This document shows positions 12,001-22,957 of a DNA stretch of 64,000 nt, piece by piece (the first letter of the stretch is position 1; every line of letters begins with the position of its first letter). The stretch comes from Humulus lupulus (Eukaryota > Streptophyta > Magnoliopsida > Rosales > Cannabaceae). A model generated the notes under the pieces. The model saw nothing but the letters and a program-made list of their open reading frames with translations, was not told the origin of the DNA and ran no database searches. A program made the translations under genes and the position numbers. Location: contig NC_084800.1 in the NCBI RefSeq assembly GCF_963169125.1, positions 141,046,397 through 141,110,396 of the forward strand. The letters run 5' to 3'.

Positions 12001-12381
12001 ACAGTTGGATTATTCTACGCTGACAGAGCAACCATTTGGGTTTGTAAAACAGCAATTTGGTCATGCATGGTTGTTATCTGATCAACTTCATATAACCCAG
12101 CAACTCTCACTGGGTCCGACCTCTCATTAGGCCACTGGTAACTGTTGGTAGCCATTGGTAACTCTTGGTAGCCATTTCCTCCATCAAAGTGAAGGCTTCA
12201 TCAACTGTCTTGGCTAATAGAGCACCCCAGCAGCAACATCAACTATTGTTCGTGTTGGAGCATTTAACCCTTGATAAAAAATCTGAACTTGCATCCAATT
12301 TTGATAACTGTGCTGTGGGCAACATTGTAATAAGTCCTTAAACCTTTCCCAAGCCTCATAGAATGGTTCCTACTCCAACTA

Positions 12382-12958
12382 TCAAAATTTCCCAATATCG
12401 CTGCGTAATTGGGCTGACTTGGAAGGGGGGAATAACTTAATCAGGAACTTTCTTGCCATCTCATCCCATGTTGTAATTATTCCAGGCTGCAAAGATTGCA
12501 ACCAACTCTTGGCTCTATCCCTCAAGGAGAAGGGAAAGAGACACAATCTGATGGCATTGTCAGTAATGTCATTCATCTTCACTATGGCACATACCTCCAG
12601 AAATATGGCCAAGTGAATGTTGGTGTCTTCAGTAGCTAAACCCCCAAACTGATTTTGTTGCACCATGTTGATTAGTGCATGTTTCAGTTCAAAGTTGTTG
12701 GCACCAATGGCTAGATTTGCGATTCCAGTGAGATTTTCATTCACAACGGGCATGCAAAAGTCATGCACTACCGGCTGCTGGTTGATTATTATTGATTCCA
12801 TTGTCACTGTTGTTGTTCACCCCATTGTTGTCCATATTAAGCTCTTCAGTTCTTTTCTTAGTTCTCAACTGATGGAGTGTGTGCTCAATTTCATGGTTCA
12901 AAGGCTCAGTAGGTGTAGAACTCTTATTCCTTCGCATATACTGAGAATACAAGCACAA
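12382..12958 (-). pseudogene. Athila-type gag, N-terminal part with core domain
   Basis: The minus-strand frame at 12807-12382 (141 residues) contains the Athila capsid-like signature: FELKHALINMVQQNQFGG, then HLAIFLEVC, IRLCLFPFSLRDRAKSWL and TTWDEMARKFLIKLFPP. This is very close to the known Retrotrans_gag form of Athila elements. The true N-terminus is probably in the overlapping frame up to 12958 (Asn-rich MDNNGVNNNSDNGINNNQ), joined by a frameshift near 12770. The region 12001-12381 continues the gene in broken form. Confidence 0.8.
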
Positions 12959-13042
12959 AAAATAACGTTAGTAACAAAACGAATTAGAATCTAATTTAAA
13001 ATCAAGACTCAAACTTTCAATATTAGAAAAATTAATTTTAAT

Positions 13043-13060
13043 CCCCAGAAACGGCGCCAA
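13043..13060 (-). other. Primer-binding site of the Athila-type element
   Basis: Minus strand TTGGCGCCGTTTCTGGGG lies five bases from the 5' LTR. It fits the tRNA-Asp type primer site (TGGCGCCGTTGCCGGGG) usual for Athila elements, with two differences. It fixes element orientation. Confidence 0.85.
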
Positions 13061-13065
13061 AAACT

Positions 13066-14421
13066 TGATACATATTTTTATACCGCAAGTGTACGGTGTA
13101 TTGCAATATAGTTTTAATTTAAAGGATGTCGAACCCAAAGGGATTAAATATTTAATTTCACCAATTGCTATACCTTTTTAAGTCTATAATTTTAATTAGA
13201 AAATTCAGCAAATAACTCAAACAAGAAAATAAACAATGAAATAACAAAATAATGGAAGATAATGATCTTGGAAATTGATTAGATGAATGAGAAATGTACT
13301 AGAGTAACGATTTCACTATCTTAAATTATGAACCATGGTTTCTTTATTATCATAATTAGTTCTCTTCATTTGAAATCTCCAGAATTCTAATGTAATGCAT
13401 CTATGTCTCTCAAGAATACATGCAATTAATCTCAATTAATCAATATGATATCTCTATTCGCTATTAATTAATCACGAAGTCATTAAGCAAGTAATTCTTT
13501 TAAGTTAAATTCATAGAGTTCAAGGAATCTCTCAATCTCACAATCACTCTATGTCAAATATTCCTATGTCCAATCTAAGTTTATCGTTCTCAAGCATTAA
13601 CCCTAGATCTCAATTCACCATAATGATGGCCAAACATTAATATGAGAAGATTGAATCAAGAAAATATGAACAAACAAAAATAACTTCATAAAGATAACAA
13701 TAGAAACCTTAATTCAATAATCAAAATAGATCCATCTAGTACTCTGGCACAAAAGGAGATTAGTTCTCCATTACAAATTTAAACACAATAGAAATGCAGG
13801 TGATCATAATTAAAAACTAAAATAAAAGGAGGAAGAAAGAAACTAGATGTAATGATGGTGATGTTGATGAATTCTAGCCTCCGTTCTCCTTTCCAAGCGT
13901 ATAATACCAGGTCTAATCTCCTCCAAAATGTAATTAAAAACCCTAAATATGTTTTTCCTTTTATATTCCCTCAAAAAACCTCTTTTGCCCTTCAAAATTA
14001 ATCACTTAAACTTTTCGTATAGATCCAGGCGATGTTGTTCCTCGAACGGGCGTTGCTGCACTTCTGGAAGGCCAAATACAAGATCTTTGTAACAGTCAGG
14101 CGCTGCAACCCCTGATGGTGGCGCTGCAACCCTAATTCAAGTCAGAAATTGTGTTGTGGCCTCTAGTGGTGGCGCTGTAGCGCCTGTGCAAATTTTTGGG
14201 ACGCTGATTCTTCAGGACAGGGCTGCAGCGCTAGAACAAGGGGCTGCAACCTTATTTCACATTTTTTCTCCATTTCACTCCCATTTTGTACGAACTTCGC
14301 ACCACTTCTCCTTGGACCCTACACATACACAAAACAAGCATAAAACTAAACAAAACAACCTAGACACCTACAAATTAGATATAAAATGACACTAATAAGT
14401 GAATCTAAAATTCACTTATCA
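13066..14421 (-). repeat. Athila-type 5' LTR
   Basis: It pairs with 7021-8389, ends in TTATCA and is followed by the target duplication CTGTT. It contains the same palindromic GCGCTGCAG block (about 14030-14250). Confidence 0.9.
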
Positions 14422-14426
14422 CTGTT

Positions 14427-15059
14427 GCAGGAACCAGACAGACCCCTGCTCAGCTCGCTGGAGCGGTAACGGATGTTGTAGCTAAGACTCAGCCCACTAC
14501 CCAGAATAACAAGGCAATGGGTATTAAGTAGAAGTGGAATGGTGAGGGCGTCCAGAATGGCACTAAAAAGAAGAAGCTCGAAGAAAAGTACAATTCCATA
14601 TACACCGTCTATACCAACGTGACATATACATGAGAGCGGGCCTTTTTGGAAAACTCTAATCGCCTCCCATGGAACAAACCGAAGCCCTTGAGGAACCAGA
14701 GGATGAAGAGAGACCCAGCCAAATTCTGCCGATATCACAACAACATTGGCCACAACACTGATGACTGACGCTCAACCAAAAGATGAGATCGAGACTTTCA
14801 TCCGGGCTGGATCGTTAGCCCAATATGCCAAAAATAGAGTATTTCCCAATTAGCTAGCGGGGCAAAATATTCAACCAACTTAGGAAAATCTGTTCAAATA
14901 ACCCCAGGCTCAACAAGATCAGAGGAATCAGATCATCCCTCCTCCAATAGAAGGGAGGGACATATCAATTATTGCCAGGGGACCTCATCTGGGGGGCACC
15001 AGCAATGGGGCCCAAAAGAGGTACATACATGAGCTGAAAACCCATGATGGTGACACTAG
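14427..15059 (+). pseudogene. T1 gag, C-terminal part with zinc-knuckle-like motif
   Basis: This continues the gag interrupted at 7020, matching T2 at 45070-45700. Key segment: KRDPAKFCRYHNNIGHNTDD, a C-x2-H-x4-H-x4 pattern characteristic of Tat Gag C-termini, with the last Cys altered by a stop in this copy. An Ile/Leu-rich tail (DEIETFI-like) and a Gln/Pro-rich linker follow. Several stops. Confidence 0.7.
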
Positions 15060-15520
15060 CCATGTCCAGTTCCTGCATAATGATCCGCTAGTGATAACCA
15101 TTAACCTAGCCAATCCAAGGGTATGGAGAATACTAATTGATAATGGGAGCTCTGCAAACGTGCTATTCAGGTCTACCATAGAAAAGATGGAGCTATCTGT
15201 AGCCGATCTTAAGGTGACCTCGATGACCCTATATGGATTTTTGGGAGAAGGAACAACAACCATAGCGATGATCGAGCTTGTGGTGACACTAGGGGATAAT
15301 ATGCGAGTTGTTGCTAAAATGCTTGAGTTCGCTGTAATCGATTGCCCAATTGCATATAATGCATATTTGGGAAGACCCGCGCTGATGACTTTTGAAGCTA
15401 TCACCTCAATCCGACATTTAGCAATGAAGTTCCCCTCGGCCTCAGGTATATGTACTGTAAGAGGAGATCATCTTGCAACTAGAGAACACTATAGGATTGT
15501 TATGAAGGGAAAATCATAGC
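15060..15520 (+). pseudogene. T1 retropepsin
   Basis: Aspartic protease domain. The open frame from 15091 has the catalytic loop ILIDNGSSANVLF (Tat elements commonly show D-[DNT]-G-S-S here), the flap region (MTLYGFLGEG), and the closing AYNAYLGRPALMTFEAITSI with the GRP motif. An in-frame stop follows MKGKS. T2 has the same domain at 45786. Confidence 0.8.
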
Positions 15521-15859
15521 CCAGGCAGCAAGTGATGGTCATCATTGAAGGGAATGAGGAGCCTAGGGAAATGAAAATTGCCCATGGGTGGAAGAACCTC
15601 AGGAAAGAGATAACGAGGTTGCCCAACAAGATGACATTGATCCGAGATTAGGTGAAGACAGGTATGAACTCCAATCATTGGAGGAGCTTGAGGAAATTAG
15701 TATTGATCTAGAGATACCTTCAAGGGTCCTAAAGATTGGAAAGAATCTTGGAACTAAAAGGAAGAAGGAACTAGTTGAGTTTTTGCAAAATAGCATGTAC
15801 GTCTTTGCTTGTTCACATGAAGATATGGTTGGAATTAATCCAAGTGTTATGATGCATAC
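15521..15859 (+). pseudogene. T1 protease-RT linker and start of RT
   Basis: The frame from 15588 is acidic (EEPQERDNEVAQQDDIDPRL), then LKIGKNLGTKRKKELVEFL and FACSHEDMVGINPSVMMH, the typical entry to Tat RT. The open frame running past 15859 is the inserted solo LTR, not RT. Confidence 0.75.
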
Positions 15860-16459
15860 TGTTATCCAAAAAACAGGCACGGATGATGTGGCAAGTGATG
15901 TCTGGACACGTGGCTGACACTTGGCAGAAGTCTTGTTTGACCATCGACCAGAAAGACGTCTGTGGCGCAGCGCTCAATCTTTATATACGACCATCTTGGT
16001 CGTATACTCGCTATATTTGGAGAAAATCTTATGCAGTTATAATCATATCCGAAATTATCTCCCATGATTTCCTGAGTATCCGATTATTTAGGAAAGAATA
16101 TCTGTAACAAACTAATGTAATCTTCCTTGAGCCTATAAATAGAGAAAGATAGCTCAAGGAAGGGACTTTTGGCTTTCTAATTATCTGAGATTAGAGAGTG
16201 TATTAGAGCTATCATATTGAGTATATTGTTTTGTTCTTCAGAGGTTGATGAAACTCATTGAACCCTAGTTCTTTGATCACTCCTTTGAATCTTATATCAA
16301 TAACAGCTCAAGTGGACGTAGGTTATTACCAGATTCTGGGGCCGAACCACTATAATTTCCTGTGTGTTTATTTGTTTTTGTCATCATTCTCATTTCAATA
16401 TATCTGTCCACATCAAGCATTTTTGACTCTGTGTCAGTTGACCAAAATCAGGGTCAACA
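15860..16459 (+). mobile_element. Solo LTR, 600 bp, inserted in T1 RT
   Basis: It starts TGTTATCC and ends GGGTCAACA, flanked by a perfect 5-bp duplication CATAC (15855-15859 and 16460-16464). A TATA box (TATAAATA, 16134-16141) sets the plus orientation. Near the 3' end it has AGTGGACGTAGG and GAACCACT, the hairpin-like block also seen in the Tat LTRs. The family (copia or gypsy) cannot be told without an internal region. No coding sequence. Confidence 0.9.
16134..16141 (+). promoter_or_regulatory. TATA box of the 600-bp solo LTR
   Basis: CCTATAAATAGAG context, a strong plant-like TATA box about 275 bp into the LTR. It is the likely start region of the former element's transcript. Confidence 0.6.
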
Positions 16460-16464
16460 CATAC

Positions 16465-17630
16465 TTTGAATCTAGACAAGAATTTGCCTAGAAAGGTACA
16501 TAAATGAAGGATTTTGGGGAAGGAACAATCAGAAGCTTTAGAAGAAGAAGTAGCTCACTTACTTAAGTGTGGGTTCATAAGAGAAGCAAAATATCCGACC
16601 TAGATTGCTAACCATGTCTTGGTCACAAAGCCCAATGGAAAGTGGAGACTTGCATTGACTTCTCCGACCTCAATAATGCATGTCCTAAGGATTGTTTTAA
16701 ACTTCCTAGAATTGATTAGTTGGTAGACGCAACAGCCAGTCACGAGCTCATGTATTTCATGGAATCATATTATGGATATTACCAGATCGTAATGAACCTT
16801 GCAAACCAAGAGCACACCAGCTTCATGACCAAACATAATGTATATTGCTACAAGGTCATGCCATTCGAGTTGAAGAATCTTGATGCAACATACCAACGAC
16901 TGGTCAACAAAATGTTTGTTAACCAGATCAGGACACACATGGAAGTGTATGTCAATGATATGGTCGTTAAATCAAAGAATTCTAGCAACCATGTATCTGA
17001 CCTGGAGGAATGTTTTGGCGTGCTAAGGAAATATGACATGAAGCTAAATCCGTAGAAGTGCACCTTTGGGGTGTCCTCGAGAATTTTTTTTGCCTTCATA
17101 GTCAACACAAGGGGGATAGAGGGGAACCTAGAAAAGATCAGGTCATTACTAGCAATGCCTTCGCCTAGGTTGAAGAAGTACATAGCTTAACTTGAAAGGT
17201 GGCGGCCCTAAACTTCTTCGTTTCAAAATCCACTAACAAGTGTCTCCCATTCTACAACTTGCTTAGGGTAAGCAAAAAGTTTGTGTGAACCGAAGAATGT
17301 GAGCAGGCATTTCAGCATTTGAAAACTCACCTGGTTGAACCCCCCATATTATCAAAACCAGCAACTATGGAATGTTTATTCTTATACCTAGTTGTGATAG
17401 AAAACGTTGTCAGTGTCGTATTAATTTGAGAGGAAGATTGAGCGCATAAACTGGTGTACTACGTGAGTAAAAGGCTTCTCAGAGCTGAATCTGGATACCA
17501 TTTAATAGAAAACTTGCATTATGCTTGATCTTGGCCTCGAGAAAACTCAGGCCATATTTCTAATCTCACACCATCCACGTCTTAACCAATTAACCTTTAA
17601 GGCAGGTCTTTCAAAAACCTAAAGCATCAG
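16465..17630 (+). pseudogene. T1 reverse transcriptase and first RNase H
   Basis: Broken frames read as Tat RT: an N-terminal region with EAKYPT and VTKPNGKW (16570-16650), DFSDLNNACPKDCFKLPRID (16655-16720), then an open frame 16720-17055 with SYYGYYQI, YCYKVMPFELKN and the catalytic motif YVNDMVVKS, where the usual YVDDM has lost its first catalytic Asp to Asn. Connection and RNase H follow (KKFV-TEECEQAFQHLKTHL, YYVSKRLLRAESGYHLIE) with stops. The copy cannot polymerise DNA. Confidence 0.8.
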
Positions 17631-17635
17631 AATGT

Positions 17636-18330
17636 TTGCTTAAGTGGGCCATCAAACTCAGTCAGTTTGAGATATTATATAAGCCACGAACAACAATTAA
17701 GAGTCAAGCACTCGCTGATTTTATGGCAGAATGCACATGTTTCCATGATGAGCCAATGAGGGAACCAGTGCGAGAATTGTGGAAACTCTTCGTTGATGGA
17801 TCCTTTAATGAGAACGGATCCAAAGCTGGGATAATTTTGATCTCGCCTGAAGGACATCGATTCCATACAGCTCTGAGGTTCAGTTTTGAAGCATCCAACA
17901 ATGAAGTAGAGTACGAGGCTCTATTAACAGGAGTACGAGTGGCAAAAGAACAAAAAGCAAAGGCGATTCAATGTTACAGTGATTCCCAGCTCGTGTTTAA
18001 TCAAATATTGGGGAGTATCAAGCTAGAGGTATCAAAATGGCGGCTTATCTAGCCAAGGTTAAAAATGAGTTGTCTGAGTTTGAGTTCTACTCCATTGAGT
18101 AGGTCCCCCCGAGCAGATTTTGAATGTTGATGCTTTAGCTCGACTTGCCACCACCAAAGAGGCCGACACGTTAAACGTAGTCCCAGTGGATTTCTTAGAA
18201 TAACCAAGCATAACAGAAGAACCAGTCAAGGTCGGAGTGATTGGCACAAAACCAATATGGATAAACCCCATAGTAAAATACCTCACAACCGATAAGCTAC
18301 CAAATGATCGAAAGGATGCAAGAAAATTGT
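17636..18330 (+). pseudogene. T1 second RNase H (aRNH-type)
   Basis: The open frame of 138 residues starts with the RNase H tether (LKWAIKLSQFEILYKPR) and continues as an archaeal/plant-type RNase H: FVDGSFNENG, SNNEVEYEALLTGVR, CYSDSQLVFNQILG. Asp, Glu and Asp of the catalytic set are visible; the C-terminal Asp motif (NVDALARLATT) follows after a stop. A second RNase H of this kind downstream of the normal one is diagnostic for Tat elements. Confidence 0.8.
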
Positions 18331-19480
18331 TATATATAGTTCCACGGTTGTTATAGTTGAGGGGATTCTCTACCAACGAGGGCACTCGTTACCCCTCACG
18401 CGGTGTGTTCTGCCCGAGGAAGCACAAACTAGCCTACATGAGATATATGAAGGATCCTGTGTAGACCACGCTATGGGAAAAACTTGGCTCTAAAGATATT
18501 GAGGCAAGGCTATTTTTGATCTACGCTAAAAAAGGACTCGGCCTCATACATCCAAAAGTGTGATAAGTGCCAACGCTTTGCATAATTGCTCGAGCAGCAC
18601 CCATGGAACTAACCATGATCTCATTGCCCATTTGCAGTATGGGGGATTGATCTGATTGATTCACTACCAGATGGAAAAGGAGTAGTTCTCTATGGAGTTG
18701 TTGCCATCGACTACTTTATAAAGTGGGTCGAGACCGAGCCTCTGGCGACCATAACCTCGAAGAGAGTTTGGATTTCATCGTGAGGAACATCATATGCCGT
18801 TTTGGGCTCCCAAAGAAGATCGTGTCTGACAACAGAACTCGGTTCAATAGTGATCTTTTCACTAACTTTTGTGAGAAGTATGACATAACCAAGAGTATTT
18901 CTTTAGTGCTGATCCGCAAGCTAATGGGAAGTTCGAGGCTATAAATAAAACCTTAAAGTCGAGCTTAAAGAAACGACTACACAAATCTAAGGGATTATGG
19001 ACCGAGCAGCTCCCACAAGTACTTTGGGCCTACAAGACCTCACATCGCACCTCCACAGGGCACACTCCCTTCTCTTTAATTTTTGGAAGTGAGGCTATGC
19101 TCCAATTGAGGCACTAGTGACATCACATAGGCAGAAAACCCTCGATTAGGATCGAAACCATGGCTTGGTCAACACATCTCTGGACCTAATCGTGGAAAAA
19201 TGAGAGGAGTCATAATTACAACTCCCCCATTATCAGCAAATGATTACTCATTACTTTAACTTGAAGGTCAAAGAGCGAAAACTCAAACTGGGAGACTTGG
19301 TGCTCCGAATGGTGTTTCTAGCAAAGATCCTAAAGAGGGTGTGTTAGGACCAAACTTGGAAGGAACTCACCAAATCGTGGAAATTTTGCGTGAAGGAACC
19401 TTCAAACTAGCCCAGTTAAGTGGAGAATTAGTCCCACGGACCTGGAACACTTTACACCTCAAGAAATACTACCAATAATA
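18331..19480 (+). pseudogene. T1 integrase
   Basis: The zinc-binding N-terminus is recognisable (YQRGHSLPLTRCVLPEEAQ, HEIYEGSCVDH, KCDKCQ-like). The core contains WGIDLIDSLP (first Asp), KWVETEPLATITSKRVWDFI, VSDNRTRFNSDLF (second Asp) and ANGKFEAINKTL (Glu). The C-terminal part reads GSEAMLQLRH and a degenerate chromodomain-free tail ending with WNTLHLKKYYQ at about 19480. Frameshifts separate these blocks. Confidence 0.75.
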
Positions 19481-20222
19481 GGATGACTTTGTTAGATTTT
19501 TATGTTTTTAGCAGTACTTCTTTTTTGTAAGGCTTATTTATAAAAGCTATTGTTATTTTTTTTTTTAGAATTTGAATAATATAAGGTTGTCGCGTAATTT
19601 AAACGAGGTACCAAAGCTGTCATTTTTCGTAATGTATCTCGAGCTTATTTTGTAAAAGCGACCAATAATATTTATAAATTCTGATTGTTTGGGGGATATA
19701 TAACCTTCCATAATCTTTGAAATATTCAACAAAATTTGATAAAATTTTCAAAGTAAAACAAAGAATGTAAACTAAGTGAAGAAAAATTCAAAGTAAAAAA
19801 AATCCTAGATGTAACCAGGTCTGGAGGTCTGATCCCTATCAGGTACTACGCTATTGGGCGACCAAACTCCTGGATATAACCAGATCCAGAGGCTTGTTTC
19901 AACAGGTATAACACTATTAGACGACCAAAACTCTTGGATTTAACTAGGTCATCGACTAGAGTTAACTAATTGAGCCATAAGGCATTTATCTAGACCTAAA
20001 AATTATAGCCCCTATAACTATGCAAACGCATGAGGACTTCGTAAAAAAAAAAGAATGTGTATGAACAAAGCAATAGATGAAGGGGAACAATATTAGGTAA
20101 GAAAATAAACAAACAACAAAAAACTTAAGCCCAAGGGCAATTGTCTTGGCTCTAAAAGCCTGGTTACAAATTTAAAATCTAAAATTTAAAGAAGACAAAA
20201 TGAAGAGGGCACCCTGAAACAT
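19481..20222. other. T1 spacer between integrase and the antisense gene
   Basis: Noncoding and AT-rich. At about 19800-19960 three loose copies of a unit built on 'cTGGATaTAACcAGaTCcagag ... acaGGTA' recur at 60-70 bp, related to the clearer 116-bp repeats at the same place in T2. The convergent ends of pol and the antisense gene both run into this spacer. Confidence 0.55.
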
Positions 20223-20787
20223 CATTGAGCTCCGGTAACTTGCTCATGAGATGTCACCTCTCCATCACCACCTTAAGCTTCCTCGCCAGCAGCAGCAGCG
20301 GTATCCACGGTCTCTGAGGGCTCCTTTGCTAGCCGATCCTAAAACTTGCGGAGGTAACGTCCCTAGATTTCAGAATCCAGGAAGTAGAAGTCCCTGTCCT
20401 GGTTGAAAGCTCAACATTGGTAGAACATCTCCTCCAGAGAGCTCTTGGCTTCAGCAATTTCCTCCTTGCCCTTCTCGGCATCCTCTTTGGCTTTCTGCTC
20501 GACCTCCAGCCTCGCTTCCTCGACCTCAAATTTGGCTTTCTCAGCCTCAAAACATTCTTTTTATGCACATAAGCTTCCTGCTTGAGAGTATTAATTTTCC
20601 CCTGCAGCTGATCCCTTTGTTGGATTACCTCGACGACTTGGGCCTTGGCGATTTGCTCATTCTCAAGAGCAGTCGACAAGGCGGCTCAGGCCTCGTTCCT
20701 TTCAGCTCGGGCCTCGTTCCTTTTAGCTCGGGCCTCGTCTCTTTCAGCATAAAGGCAAGCAATGCCACAAATCTGAGCCAGGCAACA

Positions 20788-20868
20788 CTGCAACAGAAAA
20801 AAATGTAGTGGAATTAGATCGTGATAAGAAGGGGAGTAAAAAAGAAAAGGGATAAGTAAAAGACTTAC
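20788..20868 (-). other. Intron 3 of the T1 antisense gene (81 nt)
   Basis: Donor GTAAGTCTTT after GAATATGTCT; acceptor TTTTTTTCTGTTGCAG before TGTTGCCTGGCTCAG. The T2 gene has an intron at the same codon position (52456-52533) between matching exon sequences. Confidence 0.8.
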
Positions 20869-21341
20869 AGACATATTCATCCCAGAGCCGAGGTTAGAAC
20901 GGTTTCAGCGGGCTTCTTCTCAATTGCTTCTATTTCCTTGAGGGTCATCTGGTTGCTTTGCTTGATCATATGGTTCACCATCTCTTGGAGATTCCCACAA
21001 AAAACCTCAGAGATTTTGATAGCTACAATTGGTATGATCAGAAGGGGTGCAAAAGGGATTTATACCACCTCGCCTTGTGCGGCTTGATGGGTTGGGGCAG
21101 AATCACAAGGAAGAGGGGGAGAAGCCTCTTGCATGAAAACTGTTGTTACTTGAGCGGCTTGCTATTTGGTAGGTTGCTGCTTTTGGGCCGCGCTGGAATT
21201 TTTTGTCCTTTACTGGGGATTCGGTGGCGGTCCCAATTCCGGAGGTGGTCTTTTTTGACGTCCGCAGCCTCTTAAAGATGAGCCCAGCATCAGTTCTGTC
21301 TTTAGTGGGTTTTAAAACACCATTAAGACTCATATTCTTGT

Positions 21342-21425
21342 CTACAATAAGGCGAGCAAAAGGGTTAGACCTGAAGAATATAATCAAAAGACAATACAAT
21401 GTAAAATATTGCAAAGATACCCTAC
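21342..21425 (-). other. Intron 2 of the T1 antisense gene (84 nt)
   Basis: Donor G|GTAGGG, acceptor TTGTAG|ACAAG, pyrimidine-rich interior. Length is a multiple of three and there is no stop, so it could also be retained; retained it would add an F/L/I-rich stretch. The T2 counterpart is 52996-53076. Confidence 0.5.
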
Positions 21426-22208
21426 CCTCCGAGTTAGAGGAGGAGATTATAACTATCTCCGGATTCTGATCCGCATTGGACTTGAACTCTAGTTTGAACA
21501 TGACTAGAGGTGGGGGTGAGTCTAGAAGGATTGTTGGATAGGGATCATTAGGTCCAAGTACCTCTACCGAACTAGGATCATAATTGGGCTGAGAGACCCC
21601 CAAAGGACAACTACCGTGACGACGTAGATTTTCCCATAATAAAAGGTTAGTTCCATATTGGTTAAGGATGGTGGACCTAAACCTAAGGGCATTGTCTACT
21701 ATAATTGTATATTTGAGGAGCACCAAGTCGTGTTGCATGACTAGATGGTCAACACATTGCATAAGTGTTTCATCTAGGTAGGGATCTATGGGGTGGCATT
21801 TCATGACCTGATGAGGGTTATATTTGGCCAAGGAAAACTTGGCAGCAGCCTAGTTTAATTCCTTAAACTTATCATTATTACCTTCATTGGAGATGCCGAT
21901 CGCTGCCCCCGACTCAGCTCACCCCATGTTTTCTTCGATTCTAAGGCCACCTCATCTAGCCTCTTTTGCACAAGAGGTGTGACCTCCTCCTGTTCCTCCT
22001 CTTCCTTGACCTTCGCAATAACCAAAACTTGAATCCTCAACCTCAAGGTCTAATCTTCCTTGATCAGGTTGCACTTTACCATTGTCGCATCATTTACAAT
22101 TGCCTTCTAGTCCTTCCCTTGGGCGATGCGTTTGGCAAAGGTCACATATTGATCCCTCAACGTTATAGATCTCTTCGTCCTCTTGTAAACAATTGCACGA
22201 GAAATCAA

Positions 22209-22283
22209 CTTAGTTAGAATCGTCAATAAAAAATAATAATAATGAAGGATTTGGATATACAGTTCAGGGAGTTGAAAACTTAC
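22209..22283 (-). other. Intron 1 of the T1 antisense gene (75 nt)
   Basis: The donor GTAAGT follows the exon end ACTTCAACCATCCTC, identical in T2. Acceptor TAACTAAG|TTGATTTCTCGTGC; T2 has CAACTGAG|TTTATTTCTCGTGC. Confidence 0.75.
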
Positions 22284-22957
22284 GAGGATGGTTGAAGTGT
22301 CTATTCTTGCAGTTTTTGAACCCATTCGACATAAAGAACCCGTTCTTGAAGTCGTTCGGGTGGCTTGGGAGATCGATGAAGGAGGTGAAGTTGGGGACTG
22401 AGTGAGGTAGTAGAACCCATCACTTGGGTCCTTTTTCCCAGGGCAAGATTTGAGGCAGCAAAAGAACAAAATATCTGTCGGAGTGGGAACCTCCCACTCA
22501 TGTATCAAAAATAAATATTTTAACCCTGATAAAAGCCGGCACGAGTTCGGGGGGAGCTGGAAAGGAGCTAGTTTGACGTAGTTTAACAAGTCTATGAAAT
22601 ACTGGTCTAGGGAAAGAAAAGCACCTGCCTTCAGGTGCTCATCACTCCAGGCTCCGAAGTTGTTCTGGAGTAGGGTGCAGATTTGCTCTCCTTCCAATGG
22701 AGGGAAGGCTGTAAGGATTGACCTCCCAAATTCAATCCCATGGCTCAGGAGGATCTTATTTACCCTGTCCTGAGACCTTATTCAAGACTCAATGAACTCG
22801 GCCTAGAAAACGACATCAGGCCTAACGTCAGCCTGCCTTTCCACTTCTGGATCGAAGTGGGGAATTGGGCTCTCGGTGTCGACCTGCTTCTCCCTATCTT
22901 TATTCTGGGAAGACGAACTCGCGATCAATTTCTTCTTTTTGGTTTGTTAGAGGCCAC

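Larger units (their letters stand above)
7021..14421 (-). mobile_element. Athila-type Ty3/gypsy element, deleted in pol
   Basis: Two near-identical LTRs (7021-8389 and 13066-14421), each starting TGATA and ending TTATCA, bound the element. Flanks are CTGGT (7016-7020) and CTGTT (14422-14426), a 5-bp target duplication with one change. The primer site lies beside the right LTR and the polypurine tract beside the left one, so it reads on the minus strand. Internally it has Athila-like gag and protease and then only the first residues of RT; the rest of RT, RNase H and integrase are gone. It could move only with help from a complete relative. By eye the LTRs differ at roughly 5%. Confidence 0.92.
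20223..22957 (-). pseudogene. T1 antisense accessory gene (4 exons), degenerate
   Basis: It lies between pol and the 3' LTR on the opposite strand, like the antisense gene reported for Grande-type Tat elements. Exon 1 (22957-22284) starts at a decayed ATG (GTG), has a Lys-rich start, then KAGAFLSLDQYFIDL, KLAPFQLPPNSCRLLSGLKYLF and HEWEVPTPTDILFF, resembling the family known as putative gypsy-type transposon domain (Transposase_28). Introns: 22209-22283 (GTAAGT...CTAAG), 21342-21425 (GTAGGG...TTGTAG) and 20788-20868 (GTAAGT...TTGCAG). Exon 2 has an MKCHPIDPYLDETLMQCVDHLV region; exon 3 is basic and Pro/Ser-rich; exon 4 is an Ala/Glu/Arg coiled coil ending in an acidic tail (stop 20223-20225). 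It has frameshifts, for example after FYYLTQ. Function unknown. Confidence 0.75.
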
